Origin: Corallococcus interemptor
GTDB lineage: Bacteria; Myxococcota; Myxococcia; Myxococcales; Myxococcaceae
Assembly: GCF_003668875.1 (NCBI RefSeq)
Contig: NZ_RAWM01000041.1
Location: 1-63,740 of the forward strand
DNA: 63,740 nucleotides
Direction of reading: 5' to 3'
Made by a program: the position numbers and the translations under genes. Shown one piece after another: positions 1 to 8,094 of this stretch. Numbering within the stretch: position 1 is the first letter of the stretch; each line of letters begins with the position of its first letter. The notes under the pieces are model-generated. The model had not been told where the DNA came from, ran no database searches, and saw only the letters and a program-made list of their open reading frames with translations.

Positions 1-1040
1 GGCCCGCGACGCCCGTGGCGCCATCCGTCCCCGCGCCCCGCCCGGCCGCAAGCCCGGCGGGCACGGCGGTCCCCGCGACGGCGGCCCCCTCCGCGCCGCC
101 CCGGCCGGCCAGTCCAACAGCGCCGGGCTTCACGCCGGGCGCTGCCTCGCGTCCGCCGCCCCGGGGTCCAGGGATGGGTGGACCGCCGCGCTCGGGTGGG
201 CCTCCGGGCCGCTTCGGTCCGCGCCCCAGCACGCCGCGTCCGCCGCCCACGCCGGAGCAGATCCAGGCGCTGGCCACGCGCGAGCACGTGCCCGCGCGCA
301 TCGCCAAGGGTGAGCTGGAAGGGAAGATGAAGGCGCGCATCTGGCGCAAGCTGCACGCCGAGGAGGCGAAGCGCTTCGACCAGGTCTACGAGCTGATGGG
401 CCAGACGCCGGGCCTGTCGCTGGGCGACGCCTTCGGCATCCTGCAGAGCGGCCTCACCGTGCAGGAGTTCATGGCGCGCAAGGAGCGCAGCCAGCGCAAG
501 GCGGCCATCAAGCAGGCGCGCGGCCAGGTGGACAACGCGCTCGTCGCGGACTTCCTGGGCGCCTTCATCGAGCAGAAGACCGAGCTGTCCGTGGTGCTGG
601 CGGAGCGGTCGCTGCTGGACACGCTGCTGGCGGAGGAGGCCATCGCCTTCACCTTCGAGCGCACGGGCCGGCTGGAGAAGCTCCAGGTGGTGCTCATCGC
701 GCGCAGGGGTGACTGGGAGCGGCTGATGCCGAACCTGGAGCGCGACGCGAAGCTCACGCAGAAGCCGGCGCAGGTGGCCCGGCAGCCGGACAAGCGGCCC
801 TACTCGGACCCGCGGCCGTTCCTGCCGCACATCGGGCAGACGGTGAAGCTGGTGCTGCGCAACGGCATCACCGTGGAGGCGCCGCTGTTGCGCGTGGGCC
901 GCTTCGACGTGCTGCTGGGTGAGCCCGGGCACGAGTTGTTCATCCCGCTGCACGCGCTCCTGCGCTTCGAGGCGCCCCCGGCCCCGGCCGAGGACGCCTC
1001 CGACGACGCGGACGAGCCGAAGCCCGACGCCGAGAGCTGA
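1..1040 (+). CDS. Hypothetical protein with Hfq/Sm-like C-terminal domain (5' end outside window)
   Basis: The frame is open to the left edge. A GTG at 15 could start it, but the same Pro/Ala-rich sequence continues upstream, so the gene is probably cut by the window. After about 80 low-complexity residues comes a charged helical region (240-770). The C-terminal part, about nt 828-974, reads as an Sm fold: a VKLVLRNGI stretch, then RVGRFDVLL, then HELFIPLHALLRFE. This parallels the Hfq pattern of a strand ending in NGI, FDQFVILL, and a short Sm2 strand with a YKHAIS-type motif. By analogy it may bind RNA or form rings. It ends in an acidic tail. The Sm assignment is by eye and needs structure prediction. 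A strong hairpin terminator follows directly. Confidence 0.7.
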   Translation, partial: PATPVAPSVPAPRPAASPAGTAVPATAAPSAPPRPASPTAPGFTPGAASRPPPRGPGMGGPPRSGGPPGRFGPRPSTPRPPPTPEQIQALATREHVPARIAKGELEGKMKARIWRKLHAEEAKRFDQVYELMGQTPGLSLGDAFGILQSGLTVQEFMARKERSQRKAAIKQARGQVDNALVADFLGAFIEQKTELSVVLAERSLLDTLLAEEAIAFTFERTGRLEKLQVVLIARRGDWERLMPNLERDAKLTQKPAQVARQPDKRPYSDPRPFLPHIGQTVKLVLRNGITVEAPLLRVGRFDVLLGEPGHELFIPLHALLRFEAPPAPAEDASDDADEPKPDAES

Positions 1041-1067
1041 AAGCCGCTCGCGGTGCCGTTACTTCCG

Positions 1068-1102
1068 GGCGGCCCTCGCCTTCACGGGCGGGCCGCCTTT
1101 TT
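1068..1102 (+). terminator. Rho-independent terminator after the Sm-like gene
   Basis: A perfect 8-bp inverted repeat, GGCGGCCC (1068-1075) and GGGCCGCC (1090-1097), encloses a 14-nt loop. Five T residues (1098-1102) follow at once. It separates the Sm-like gene from the cupredoxin gene. Confidence 0.75.
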
Positions 1103-1134
1103 CCTTCCTCGCCTCCCACAAGGAGACCCCACCC

Positions 1135-1557
1135 ATGCGCCCCTTCTTCTCCCGCATCATCAAGCCCTGGCTCGCGCTCACCGCGGCGGCGGTCCTCGCG
1201 GGGGCGTCGCAGCAGGCGTGCACCAAGGAGTCCTCCGCGAAGGAGCCGGACGCGCCCGCCGCGCAGGAGGTGGGGCGGCGGGAGAACGGCGTGCACGTGG
1301 TGGAGCTGGCCGTGACGGAGAAGGGCTATGAGCCCTCGCCGGTGCAGCTCAAGAAGGGCGAGCCGGTGAAGCTGGTGGTGACGCGCAAGACGGACGTGAC
1401 GTGCGCCACCGAGCTGGTGATGGACGAGTACAAGATTGACACGAAGCTGCCGCTGAACACGCCGGTGGAGATTGCCTTCACGCCGAACCAGTCCGGGACG
1501 CTGAGGTACGGCTGCGCGATGGGGAAGATGATCGCCGGCACGTTCGTCGTGGATTGA
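1135..1557 (+). CDS. Cupredoxin-like lipoprotein
   Basis: A protein of 140 residues. The ATG at 1135 has an AAGGAG ribosome binding site at 1120-1125. The N-terminus is a signal peptide (RIIKPWLALTAAAVLAG) with a Cys shortly after it (QQAC), close to a lipobox, so it is probably exported and perhaps lipid-anchored. The rest is a single cupredoxin_1-type domain: a KGYEPSPVQLKKGEPVKLVVTRKTD strand region (here quoted in two pieces, KGYEPSPVQL and KKGEPVKLVV), a TCATELVMDEY segment, and a C-terminal RYGCAMGKMIAGT loop with Cys and Met at the copper-ligand positions. The histidine ligands usual in plastocyanin are not evident, so copper binding is uncertain. It may serve in periplasmic electron transfer or metal handling. 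Confidence 0.8.
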   Translation: MRPFFSRIIKPWLALTAAAVLAGASQQACTKESSAKEPDAPAAQEVGRRENGVHVVELAVTEKGYEPSPVQLKKGEPVKLVVTRKTDVTCATELVMDEYKIDTKLPLNTPVEIAFTPNQSGTLRYGCAMGKMIAGTFVVD

Positions 1558-1614
1558 GTCCGGGCGCCCGTTAACTGGCGATGTCCGCCCGGGCGGGTAG
1601 TCTGGTTGCCCTGC

Positions 1615-4545
1615 ATGGGCAGCTCGGAGCTCTTCACCCGGCACGTCTTCCTGGACCTCGAAACGACGGGGCTCGACCCCCGCGTGGACGAGGTGATTGA
1701 AGTCGGGTGCCTCTTCTTCGAGCACGGCCGGGAGGTGGACCGCTTCTCCCGGCTGTATTCGGCGTCCCGCCCGCTGAACCTCACCATCCGCCGGCTCACC
1801 GGCCTCTCCGACGCGCAGCTCTCCGGACAGCCCCGCTTCGACGCGGAGCGCGCCCAGCTGCGCGAAAGGCTCAAGGGTTGGACGGTGGTGGCGCACAACG
1901 CCCCGTTCGAGAAGGGCTTCCTCCCGGACGTGCTCGGCGGCGTGCCGGTGCTCGACTCGTGCGAGCTCATGCACTACCTGCACCCGGAGCTGCCCAGCCA
2001 CTCGCTGGAGTCGCTGATGCGGTGGGCGAAGCTGGGCTCGCAGCAGCCGCACCGCGCGCTGCATGACTGCGTGGCGGTGCACGCGGTGCTGGTGCACGCG
2101 CTGGATGGCTGCGTGCGCGACGGGCGCGCGGAGGATGTCGCGGACCTGCTGGCCGCCCTGGACCCCCGGGCCCGCGCGGCGCTGGGGCCCACGCCGCTCC
2201 TGGACGCCCTGTCCGGCGAGGACGCTCGCGACCTGGCGATGGACGCGGAGGCGCGGCCGCTCCTGGAGCTGCTGTCGCGGCTGTGGGAGGCGTGCCGGGC
2301 CTCACCGGTGCCGCTGAGCCTGGAGACGACGGGCGGCTTCCTGCGCGCGCGGCCGGAGCGCAAGCGCGCCCATGGCGGCAGGCCCCCTCCGGAGCCCGAG
2401 CTGGACGCGACGCCGCTGCCGGTGCGTCCGGACGAGGTGGCGAAAATCCTGGGGCCCGGCGGCGCGCTGGAGCGGGGCGGCAATTTCCTGTCCCGGCCCG
2501 CGCAGCTGGAGATGGCGCAGGCGGTGGCGCGCACGCTGTCGGACGGCGGTCAGGTGGCGGTGGAGGCCGGCACGGGCACGGGCAAGTCGCTGGCGTACCT
2601 CACGCCCGCGGCGCTGTTCGCGGCGCGCAACGGGCTGAAGGTGGGCGTGGCGCCGCACACGAAGACGCTCCAGGACCAGCTGCTGGAGAAGGACCTGCCC
2701 CGGCTGCACCAGGCCACGGGCGGCGCGTTCGGCTACGCGCTGCTCAAGGGGCAGACGAACTACCTGTGCCGCCGCCGCGCGCTGGAGGCCACGCGCGTGG
2801 AGCCGGGGATGAACCACTCAGCACGCGCGCCCCGGGCCTACGTGCGCGCGTACATGCGCCGCAGCGTGGACGGGGACCTGGACCGGCTGAGCCACTGGTT
2901 CCGAGAGCGCTTCCCGGGGATGCACGGGCTGGTGCCGGCGGTGCGCTCCGAGGCGGCGACGACGCTGGGCGAGCGGTGCCCGCATCACCACAAGTGCTTC
3001 TACCACTCGGCGGTGGCGCAGGCGCGCGAGGCGGACGTGCTGGTCATCAACCAGTCGCTCGCGTTCGCGTGGCCCGCGCGCTACGGGCGCCTGGACCACC
3101 TGGTGCTGGACGAGGCGCACGAGCTGGAGGACGTGGCCACCACCGCGCTCACGGTGGAGCTGTCCGACCTGGCCTTCCTGCGCCTCACGGAGCGGCTGCA
3201 CGGACGCGACGGACGCCGGGGCCTCTTCGCGGAATTGCGCCGCGCGCTCGCGGCCACGCGCCGGGACGAGTCCCGCGTGCTGATGTCCGAGGTGGACGAC
3301 GCCCTGCGCGCGCTGCTCCAGGAGGCGCGCGGGCTGGGCGAACAGGTGACGGCCCTGTGCGAGCCCGCGTCCGCGATGCCCGGTGAGGACGCGGACGACG
3401 CGGCCTATGCGCCGGAGCTGCGGGTGACGGACGCGGTGCGCGCCCTGCCCGCCTGGGAGCCCGTGCGCGAGGGGCTGGTGGCGGTGCGCACGGCGCTGCA
3501 GCGGGTGCACACGCTCCTGTCCGTGCGCGTCCTGGCGGCGCTGCCGGAGCTGGCGGTGAAGCAGCCGTCGCTGGAGCGCGAGCTGGCCGGCGCCACCACG
3601 GAGCTGGGCGAGCTGTCGGTGCTGGCCGGGGAGCTGGCCGGGGAGCCGGACGCGAAGCGCTGCTACGCGGCGCGGGCGGAGCCTCGCAAGGGGCGCTGGA
3701 GCGTGGGCGCGCAGCCGGTGGACGTGTCCGAGTCCGTGGCGAAGGACTTCGCCGCGAACAAGCGCGCGCTGGTGATGGCGTCCGCCACGCTGGGCACCGG
3801 GGACGGCGTGCCCTTCGTGCTGAAGCGGCTGGGGCTGAGGCCGCCGCTGTTGCGCGCGCCCTCGCCGTTCCACCTGGGACAGCAGGCGCTGGTGGTGCTG
3901 GTGACGGACGCGCCTCGCGCGCACGAGGAGCCGTTCATCGACTGGGCCTCCGGGCGCATCTCCGGCCTGGCACAGGTGATGGGCGGCCGGGTGCTGGGCC
4001 TGTTCGCGTCCACGCGGCGGCTGGAGCGCGTGTCGCGCGAGGTGCAGGCGCGGCTGGAGCCGCACGGCATCGAGGTGCTGCGCCAGTCTCGCGGGCACGG
4101 CCGTTCGCTGGCGGCGCGGCAGGAGCGCGACACCGGCACGGTGCTGCTGGGCACCAAGAGCTTCTGGCAGGGCGTGGACATCCCCGGGCGCGGCGTGGGG
4201 TGTGTCTTCATCGACAAGCTGCCCCTGGAGCCGGCGTCACGGCCGCTGGTGGCCGCGCGCGAGGAGCCGCTGGCGAAGGCGGGCAACGAGTACCTGGGCT
4301 TCCTCCAGTACCGGCTGCCCCGCGCGTTGCTGCTCATGCGCCAGGGCGTCGGGCGGCTCATCCGCTCCACCACGGACCGGGGCATCGTCGTCATCGCCGA
4401 TCCCGGACACGCGAGCTACCGGCCGCTGCTGCTCCAGGCGCTGGCGGGCTACCGCGTCGTCGCGCTGCCGTGGGCGCAGGCGCGGCTGATGCTGCACTCG
4501 GAGCTGCTGCAGATGGGGCTCACCGCGGACACCGCGCGGGTGTGA
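1615..4545 (+). CDS. dinG: DnaQ-like exonuclease fused to DinG/XPD-family helicase
   Basis: A protein of 976 residues from the ATG at 1615; a TTG at 1606 is possible. The N-terminus is a DEDDh 3'-5' exonuclease: FLDLETTG (D14, E16), a VAHNAPFEKGFL motif, and HRALHDCVAVH carrying the last His/Asp. After a linker comes the superfamily 2 helicase with Walker A EAGTGTGKS and a DEAH box (LVLDEAHELEDV). The C-terminal helicase motifs include GTKSFWQGVDIPG and RQGVGRLIRS. Cysteines at NYLC and in ERCPHHHKC lie where DinG/XPD proteins hold a 4Fe-4S cluster, but a clear fourth ligand is not obvious. DinG proteins unwind DNA and R-loops; the exonuclease fusion is the arrangement known from Firmicutes. 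It converges on the HAMP gene. Confidence 0.92.
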   Translation: MGSSELFTRHVFLDLETTGLDPRVDEVIEVGCLFFEHGREVDRFSRLYSASRPLNLTIRRLTGLSDAQLSGQPRFDAERAQLRERLKGWTVVAHNAPFEKGFLPDVLGGVPVLDSCELMHYLHPELPSHSLESLMRWAKLGSQQPHRALHDCVAVHAVLVHALDGCVRDGRAEDVADLLAALDPRARAALGPTPLLDALSGEDARDLAMDAEARPLLELLSRLWEACRASPVPLSLETTGGFLRARPERKRAHGGRPPPEPELDATPLPVRPDEVAKILGPGGALERGGNFLSRPAQLEMAQAVARTLSDGGQVAVEAGTGTGKSLAYLTPAALFAARNGLKVGVAPHTKTLQDQLLEKDLPRLHQATGGAFGYALLKGQTNYLCRRRALEATRVEPGMNHSARAPRAYVRAYMRRSVDGDLDRLSHWFRERFPGMHGLVPAVRSEAATTLGERCPHHHKCFYHSAVAQAREADVLVINQSLAFAWPARYGRLDHLVLDEAHELEDVATTALTVELSDLAFLRLTERLHGRDGRRGLFAELRRALAATRRDESRVLMSEVDDALRALLQEARGLGEQVTALCEPASAMPGEDADDAAYAPELRVTDAVRALPAWEPVREGLVAVRTALQRVHTLLSVRVLAALPELAVKQPSLERELAGATTELGELSVLAGELAGEPDAKRCYAARAEPRKGRWSVGAQPVDVSESVAKDFAANKRALVMASATLGTGDGVPFVLKRLGLRPPLLRAPSPFHLGQQALVVLVTDAPRAHEEPFIDWASGRISGLAQVMGGRVLGLFASTRRLERVSREVQARLEPHGIEVLRQSRGHGRSLAARQERDTGTVLLGTKSFWQGVDIPGRGVGCVFIDKLPLEPASRPLVAAREEPLAKAGNEYLGFLQYRLPRALLLMRQGVGRLIRSTTDRGIVVIADPGHASYRPLLLQALAGYRVVALPWAQARLMLHSELLQMGLTADTARV

Positions 4546-4564
4546 GCCCCCGGCCCGCCCTGCC

Positions 4565-5302
4565 CTACCGTGCCAGCCGCTCGCGGTAGCGCGCCTCCAG
4601 GGCGCTCAGCTCGTCCACCCAGGCCCCCGTGGCGCCGTTCGACTTCGCCTGGGCCAGGGCCTCCGACAGCGCTCGCGCGTCCTCGGTCTGCTGCGCGCGC
4701 AGCCGCTGCGTCATGTCCCGCGCGGCCTCGAAGACGTCCTGCAGCTCGTCGCCTTCGCGCAGGCCGTGCTGCGGCGGATGCAGGCGGCCCTCGGCCACTT
4801 CCCGCATCATGCGCTTGATGCGGAAGAGCGGGCCCGCCAGCCGGTGCGTCACCACGATGGTCGCCAGCGCCACCACGACGATGAAGGTCAGCAGGCAGCC
4901 GCCCAGCACCCACCACGTCAGGTGCTGGTGACGCTCCAGCTCCGCGCGCTGCGCGACGATGGCCGAGCGCTCCGCCTCGTACTTGGCGTCGATGGCCTGC
5001 GCCTGCTCCCGGAACTGCTTCTCGAACGCCGGGTCGTTCATGTGCGCCATCAGCTCGTTGGAGAGCGTGGCCCCGGACAGCTCGCGGCTCACCTCCGCCG
5101 CGGCGGAGCGGGCGTCCACCGCCGTCGCCGTCTCGTGCATCAGCGAGTTCGCCGCGCGCACCAGGAAGATGCCCAGGAGCGCCGCCATCACCAGCGACAC
5201 GCCGACGATGTACGCGGTGAGCTTCAGCTGGAAGGGCGCGTCCAGCAGGAAGTTGCGCCAGCGGCGCTTCGTCGTCGGGGCCTGGGCCGTGGTCGTCGTC
5301 AT
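4565..5302 (-). CDS. HAMP-domain membrane protein without output domain
   Basis: A protein of 245 residues. The first membrane helix is at about residues 25-50 (YIVGVSLVMAALLGIFLV). A roughly 85-residue helical periplasmic region follows, rich in Ala/Glu. The second helix (LTWWVLGGCLLTFIVVVALATIVV) runs straight into a HAMP linker, HRLAGPLFRIKRMMREVAEG, followed by a coiled coil (DELQDVFEAARDMTQRLRAQ). There is no kinase, cyclase or methyl-accepting domain, so any signal must pass to a partner. The start overlaps the stop of the HEAT-like gene by four bases (ATGA), so the two are translationally coupled. Confidence 0.85.
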   Translation of the reverse strand: MTTTTAQAPTTKRRWRNFLLDAPFQLKLTAYIVGVSLVMAALLGIFLVRAANSLMHETATAVDARSAAAEVSRELSGATLSNELMAHMNDPAFEKQFREQAQAIDAKYEAERSAIVAQRAELERHQHLTWWVLGGCLLTFIVVVALATIVVTHRLAGPLFRIKRMMREVAEGRLHPPQHGLREGDELQDVFEAARDMTQRLRAQQTEDARALSEALAQAKSNGATGAWVDELSALEARYRERLAR

Positions 5303-6048
5303 GTCTCGCTGCTCCAGTCGAAGGTCGCGGCGGCTTCCTCGATGGCTTTGGGGATCAGGGCCTTCAGCAGGTCCGCGGGCGGAGCCCCCGCGGCGTTCAC
5401 TTCCACCTGTCCCATCAGGGACTGCTCCGGGTACGTCATGCACAGGAGCGCCAGGCGCAGGCCTCCACTGTCCGTCTTCTGGATCTCCGCGGTGATGCGG
5501 TAGCCGTGCACGCCCAGCTTCTTGAGCGCGCCCTTCGCCGCGGCCTTGGACTCCTTCTCCGGCGCCATCTGCGCGCCCCGCCGCACCAGCTTGGAGCGAA
5601 GCCGCGCCTCCGTCACCTTCACCAGGTCCGCGGGCACGCTGCCCGTCTTGTCCTTGAGCGCGTCCAGCGACAGGTAGAAGCGCGGCCGGCGCGCCTGGTA
5701 CGCCTTGATGGCCTTGATGGACTCCGCCACCGCCGCCTGCACCGTGGCGTCCGCCTCGCCCTGCACCGCCTGGAGGCAGTCGAGCCCCTTCGGTTCCAGG
5801 AGCGCGCCCAGCCCCTTGGCCACCGCCGCGCGCACCAGCTCGCTCGGGTCCTTGAGGCCGCCGCACAGGGGCGTCACCGCTTCGGGATCCTCGGTGGCGC
5901 CGAGGACGAGCGCGGCTTGTGAGCGCGCACGCGGATCCCTCCCCTTCTCCAGCTGACGCCCCAGGAAGGTGATGCGCGTGTCCCCCTGCGCCAGTGCAGT
6001 GACCGGCAGCAGGAAGAAGAAGAGCAGGAGTGCTGTCGGCAGCCGCAT
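5299..6048 (-). CDS. Exported HEAT-repeat-like protein
   Basis: A protein of 249 residues from the ATG at 6048. That start puts a good signal peptide first (LPTALLLFFFLLPVTALAQG). Longer starts only add sequence that does not look like protein. Residues 30-130 look like HEAT repeats (RARSQAALVLGATEDPEAV, then LVRAAVAKGLGALLEPKG). A mixed alpha/beta domain follows. It is the first gene of a two-gene minus-strand operon with the HAMP protein, which suggests a periplasmic partner of that sensor-like protein. Specific function unknown. Confidence 0.8.
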   Translation of the reverse strand: MRLPTALLLFFFLLPVTALAQGDTRITFLGRQLEKGRDPRARSQAALVLGATEDPEAVTPLCGGLKDPSELVRAAVAKGLGALLEPKGLDCLQAVQGEADATVQAAVAESIKAIKAYQARRPRFYLSLDALKDKTGSVPADLVKVTEARLRSKLVRRGAQMAPEKESKAAAKGALKKLGVHGYRITAEIQKTDSGGLRLALLCMTYPEQSLMGQVEVNAAGAPPADLLKALIPKAIEEAAATFDWSSET

Positions 6049-6219
6049 GGGATGGGCAAAGAAGTGCCAACAGTGTAGCCGCGATTTACCTGTCCATGAC
6101 AGTTGCCTCTGAGGGCAATCGCGCCCAGCTTGGATGCGCACAGTGGGCGACGTCCTCCAGGGGGGAGGACGGCTGGGGTGCGGCGGACCCGAGGCGGGTC
6201 ACCGCGGGCTGGGGGAGCG

Positions 6220-7986
6220 ATGAAGCGCGGAGTCATCCTGACGGGTGTTCTTCTGCTGGCGGGGTGGTTGGGCGGCTGCCGTGACTCGGACCGCCTCACG
6301 TCGGTGGGCAAGCCGCGACCTCCCGGGCCCACGCCCGTGGAGTCCTCGCCCACCCTTCCCGACTCCGAAACCTCGCAGCCACCCCCCGGCAGGCCGCCGC
6401 CGGAGCCAGAGGTGGTGGAGCCTCCGCCGCCCGACCCGGAGGCGGAGGTGTTGGATCCGACGCCCGTCCCGACGACGGACGGCGTCCCAGGGCCTCTGCC
6501 AGGCGTCTACACGGACAAGGGCGAGGCGCCGGAGACGGACCTCATCCGCGGGCTCGTGTCGTTCCCGCTTCGCGACGAGGCCGGGCTCGAGCAGCGCATC
6601 GCGGACATCTACAAGCCGGACAGCCAGCGCTTCCGTCAGTACATGACGCAGGCCGAGTGGATGGCGAAGCACGCCCCGCTGGAGAAGGACGTCAAGATTG
6701 TCACGGACTGGCTGAAGTCCGAGGGCATGCAGGTGAACTTCGTCGCCACCAACCGCCTGCTGGTGCAGTTCGTGGGGACGGTGGGCCAGTTCAACAAGGC
6801 GTTCGGCGTGAAGCTCATCGTCCTGGAGCGCAAGTCGCCCCAGGGCGGCAATGATCCGCACGACGTCTACGGCCTCACGGAGGGCGTCAAGGCGCCCGCG
6901 TTCGTGCAGCAGCGCATCCACGCCGTCGTGGCCCTGGACCTGCCGGCGGAGACGGGCACGCTGCCCGGCGAGTTCGGCCAGCCGTCCACGGAGCCGCCCA
7001 ACCCCGTCAGCCGGGGCCTCACGCCGCAGCAGGTGGCGCGCGCGTACAACGTGGACTCGCTCTATGAGCAGGGCCACCGGGGCCAGGGCACGAAGCTGGG
7101 CGTGGTGATTGGCGCCAGCTTCCGTTGGAAGGACGTGCGCGCCTTCTGGAAGATGTGGGGCATCGAGCGCGAGGACCCCAAAATCATCCAGACCATGGAG
7201 CCGCCCGTCACGCGCTACCGCGAGGGCACGCTGGACGTGGAGTGGGCCGCGGCGATGGCGCCCAAGGCGGAGGTGCTGGTCTACATGGGCCCGGACGCGC
7301 GCAACACGTCCATGCTCTACACGTACAACGAGGCCATTGGCCGGGGCGAGGTGAGCGTCATCACCACGTCCTTCGCCCACCGCGAGGACTCCGAGCCGCG
7401 CGCGGTGCACGAGGCCTACAGCCACGCGAGCGCCATGGCCGCCGCGCTGGGCATCACCGTCGCCGCCGCGAGCGGTGACTCCGCGGGCGTGGACGTCCCG
7501 GGCAACAGCCCCTACGTCACCGCCGTGGGCGGCACGCAGCTGAAGATGAACGGCATGACGGTGACGGGTGAGACGGCCTGGTACTACTCGGGCTCCGGCA
7601 TCACCCGCACCTTCGCCACGCCGGAGTGGCAGAAGGGCCTGGTCCCCATGCCCGCCAAGCGCGCGGTGGTGGACGTCGCGCTCAACGCGGACACGGGCTA
7701 CTGGTACACGTGGCTGGGCGTCACCACGCCCAACACCGGCACGTCGTTCGCTTCGCCCATCTTCGCGGGGCTCATGGCGGTGGTGAACGGCGCGCGCTCG
7801 GAGGTGGCGAAGCCGCCGGTGGGCTGGCTCAACTCGCAGCTCTACACGCTGCCGAACGTCCAGAAGACGTTCCGCGACGTCACCCAGGGGGTCACCGACA
7901 AGCAGTACGAAGCCGGACCGGGCTGGGACATCCCCACCGGCTGGGGCGCACCCGACGCGGAGGGCCTCTTGCGGACCCTGCCTTGA
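6220..7986 (+). CDS. Sedolisin (S53, kumamolisin-like) serine-carboxyl protease, lipoprotein
   Basis: A protein of 588 residues from the ATG at 6220, preceded by GGGGGAG. A lipobox (LLLAGWLGGC) places it in the envelope. A Pro-rich linker follows, then an activation prodomain (about 95-240, with QYMTQAEWMAKHAP and FGVKL motifs). The mature domain has E335 and D339 in EGTLD, D420 in SGDSAG, and the nucleophile S509 in TGTSFASP. This is the full Glu/Asp/Asp/Ser set. The calcium-site region near the C-terminus (FRDVTQG and AGPGWDIPTGWGAPD) is intact. Sedolisins are acid endopeptidases; a lipid-anchored form would act at the cell surface or in the periplasm, for example in predation. Confidence 0.93.
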   Translation: MKRGVILTGVLLLAGWLGGCRDSDRLTSVGKPRPPGPTPVESSPTLPDSETSQPPPGRPPPEPEVVEPPPPDPEAEVLDPTPVPTTDGVPGPLPGVYTDKGEAPETDLIRGLVSFPLRDEAGLEQRIADIYKPDSQRFRQYMTQAEWMAKHAPLEKDVKIVTDWLKSEGMQVNFVATNRLLVQFVGTVGQFNKAFGVKLIVLERKSPQGGNDPHDVYGLTEGVKAPAFVQQRIHAVVALDLPAETGTLPGEFGQPSTEPPNPVSRGLTPQQVARAYNVDSLYEQGHRGQGTKLGVVIGASFRWKDVRAFWKMWGIEREDPKIIQTMEPPVTRYREGTLDVEWAAAMAPKAEVLVYMGPDARNTSMLYTYNEAIGRGEVSVITTSFAHREDSEPRAVHEAYSHASAMAAALGITVAAASGDSAGVDVPGNSPYVTAVGGTQLKMNGMTVTGETAWYYSGSGITRTFATPEWQKGLVPMPAKRAVVDVALNADTGYWYTWLGVTTPNTGTSFASPIFAGLMAVVNGARSEVAKPPVGWLNSQLYTLPNVQKTFRDVTQGVTDKQYEAGPGWDIPTGWGAPDAEGLLRTLP

Positions 7987-8036
7987 GCGGGCAGGCGACA
8001 TAGAGCGGACGGGCGTGCGGGCGCCGCTCCGGTTGT

Positions 8037-8078
8037 CATCCCGAGTTGACGGGATGCGAATGCATGCGCAGGGCATGC
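8037..8078 (+). promoter_or_regulatory. Inverted and direct short repeats upstream of the hydrolase-like lipoprotein
   Basis: CATCCC (8037-8042) pairs with GGGATG (8051-8056) across 8 nt. It is followed by two copies of the self-complementary hexamer GCATGC (8062-8067 and 8073-8078), 11 bp apart. The array lies between the protease stop and the next start, so it may be an operator or leader structure. Evidence is only positional. Confidence 0.3.
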
Positions 8079-8094
8079 TGTTCGGGACAGGACC

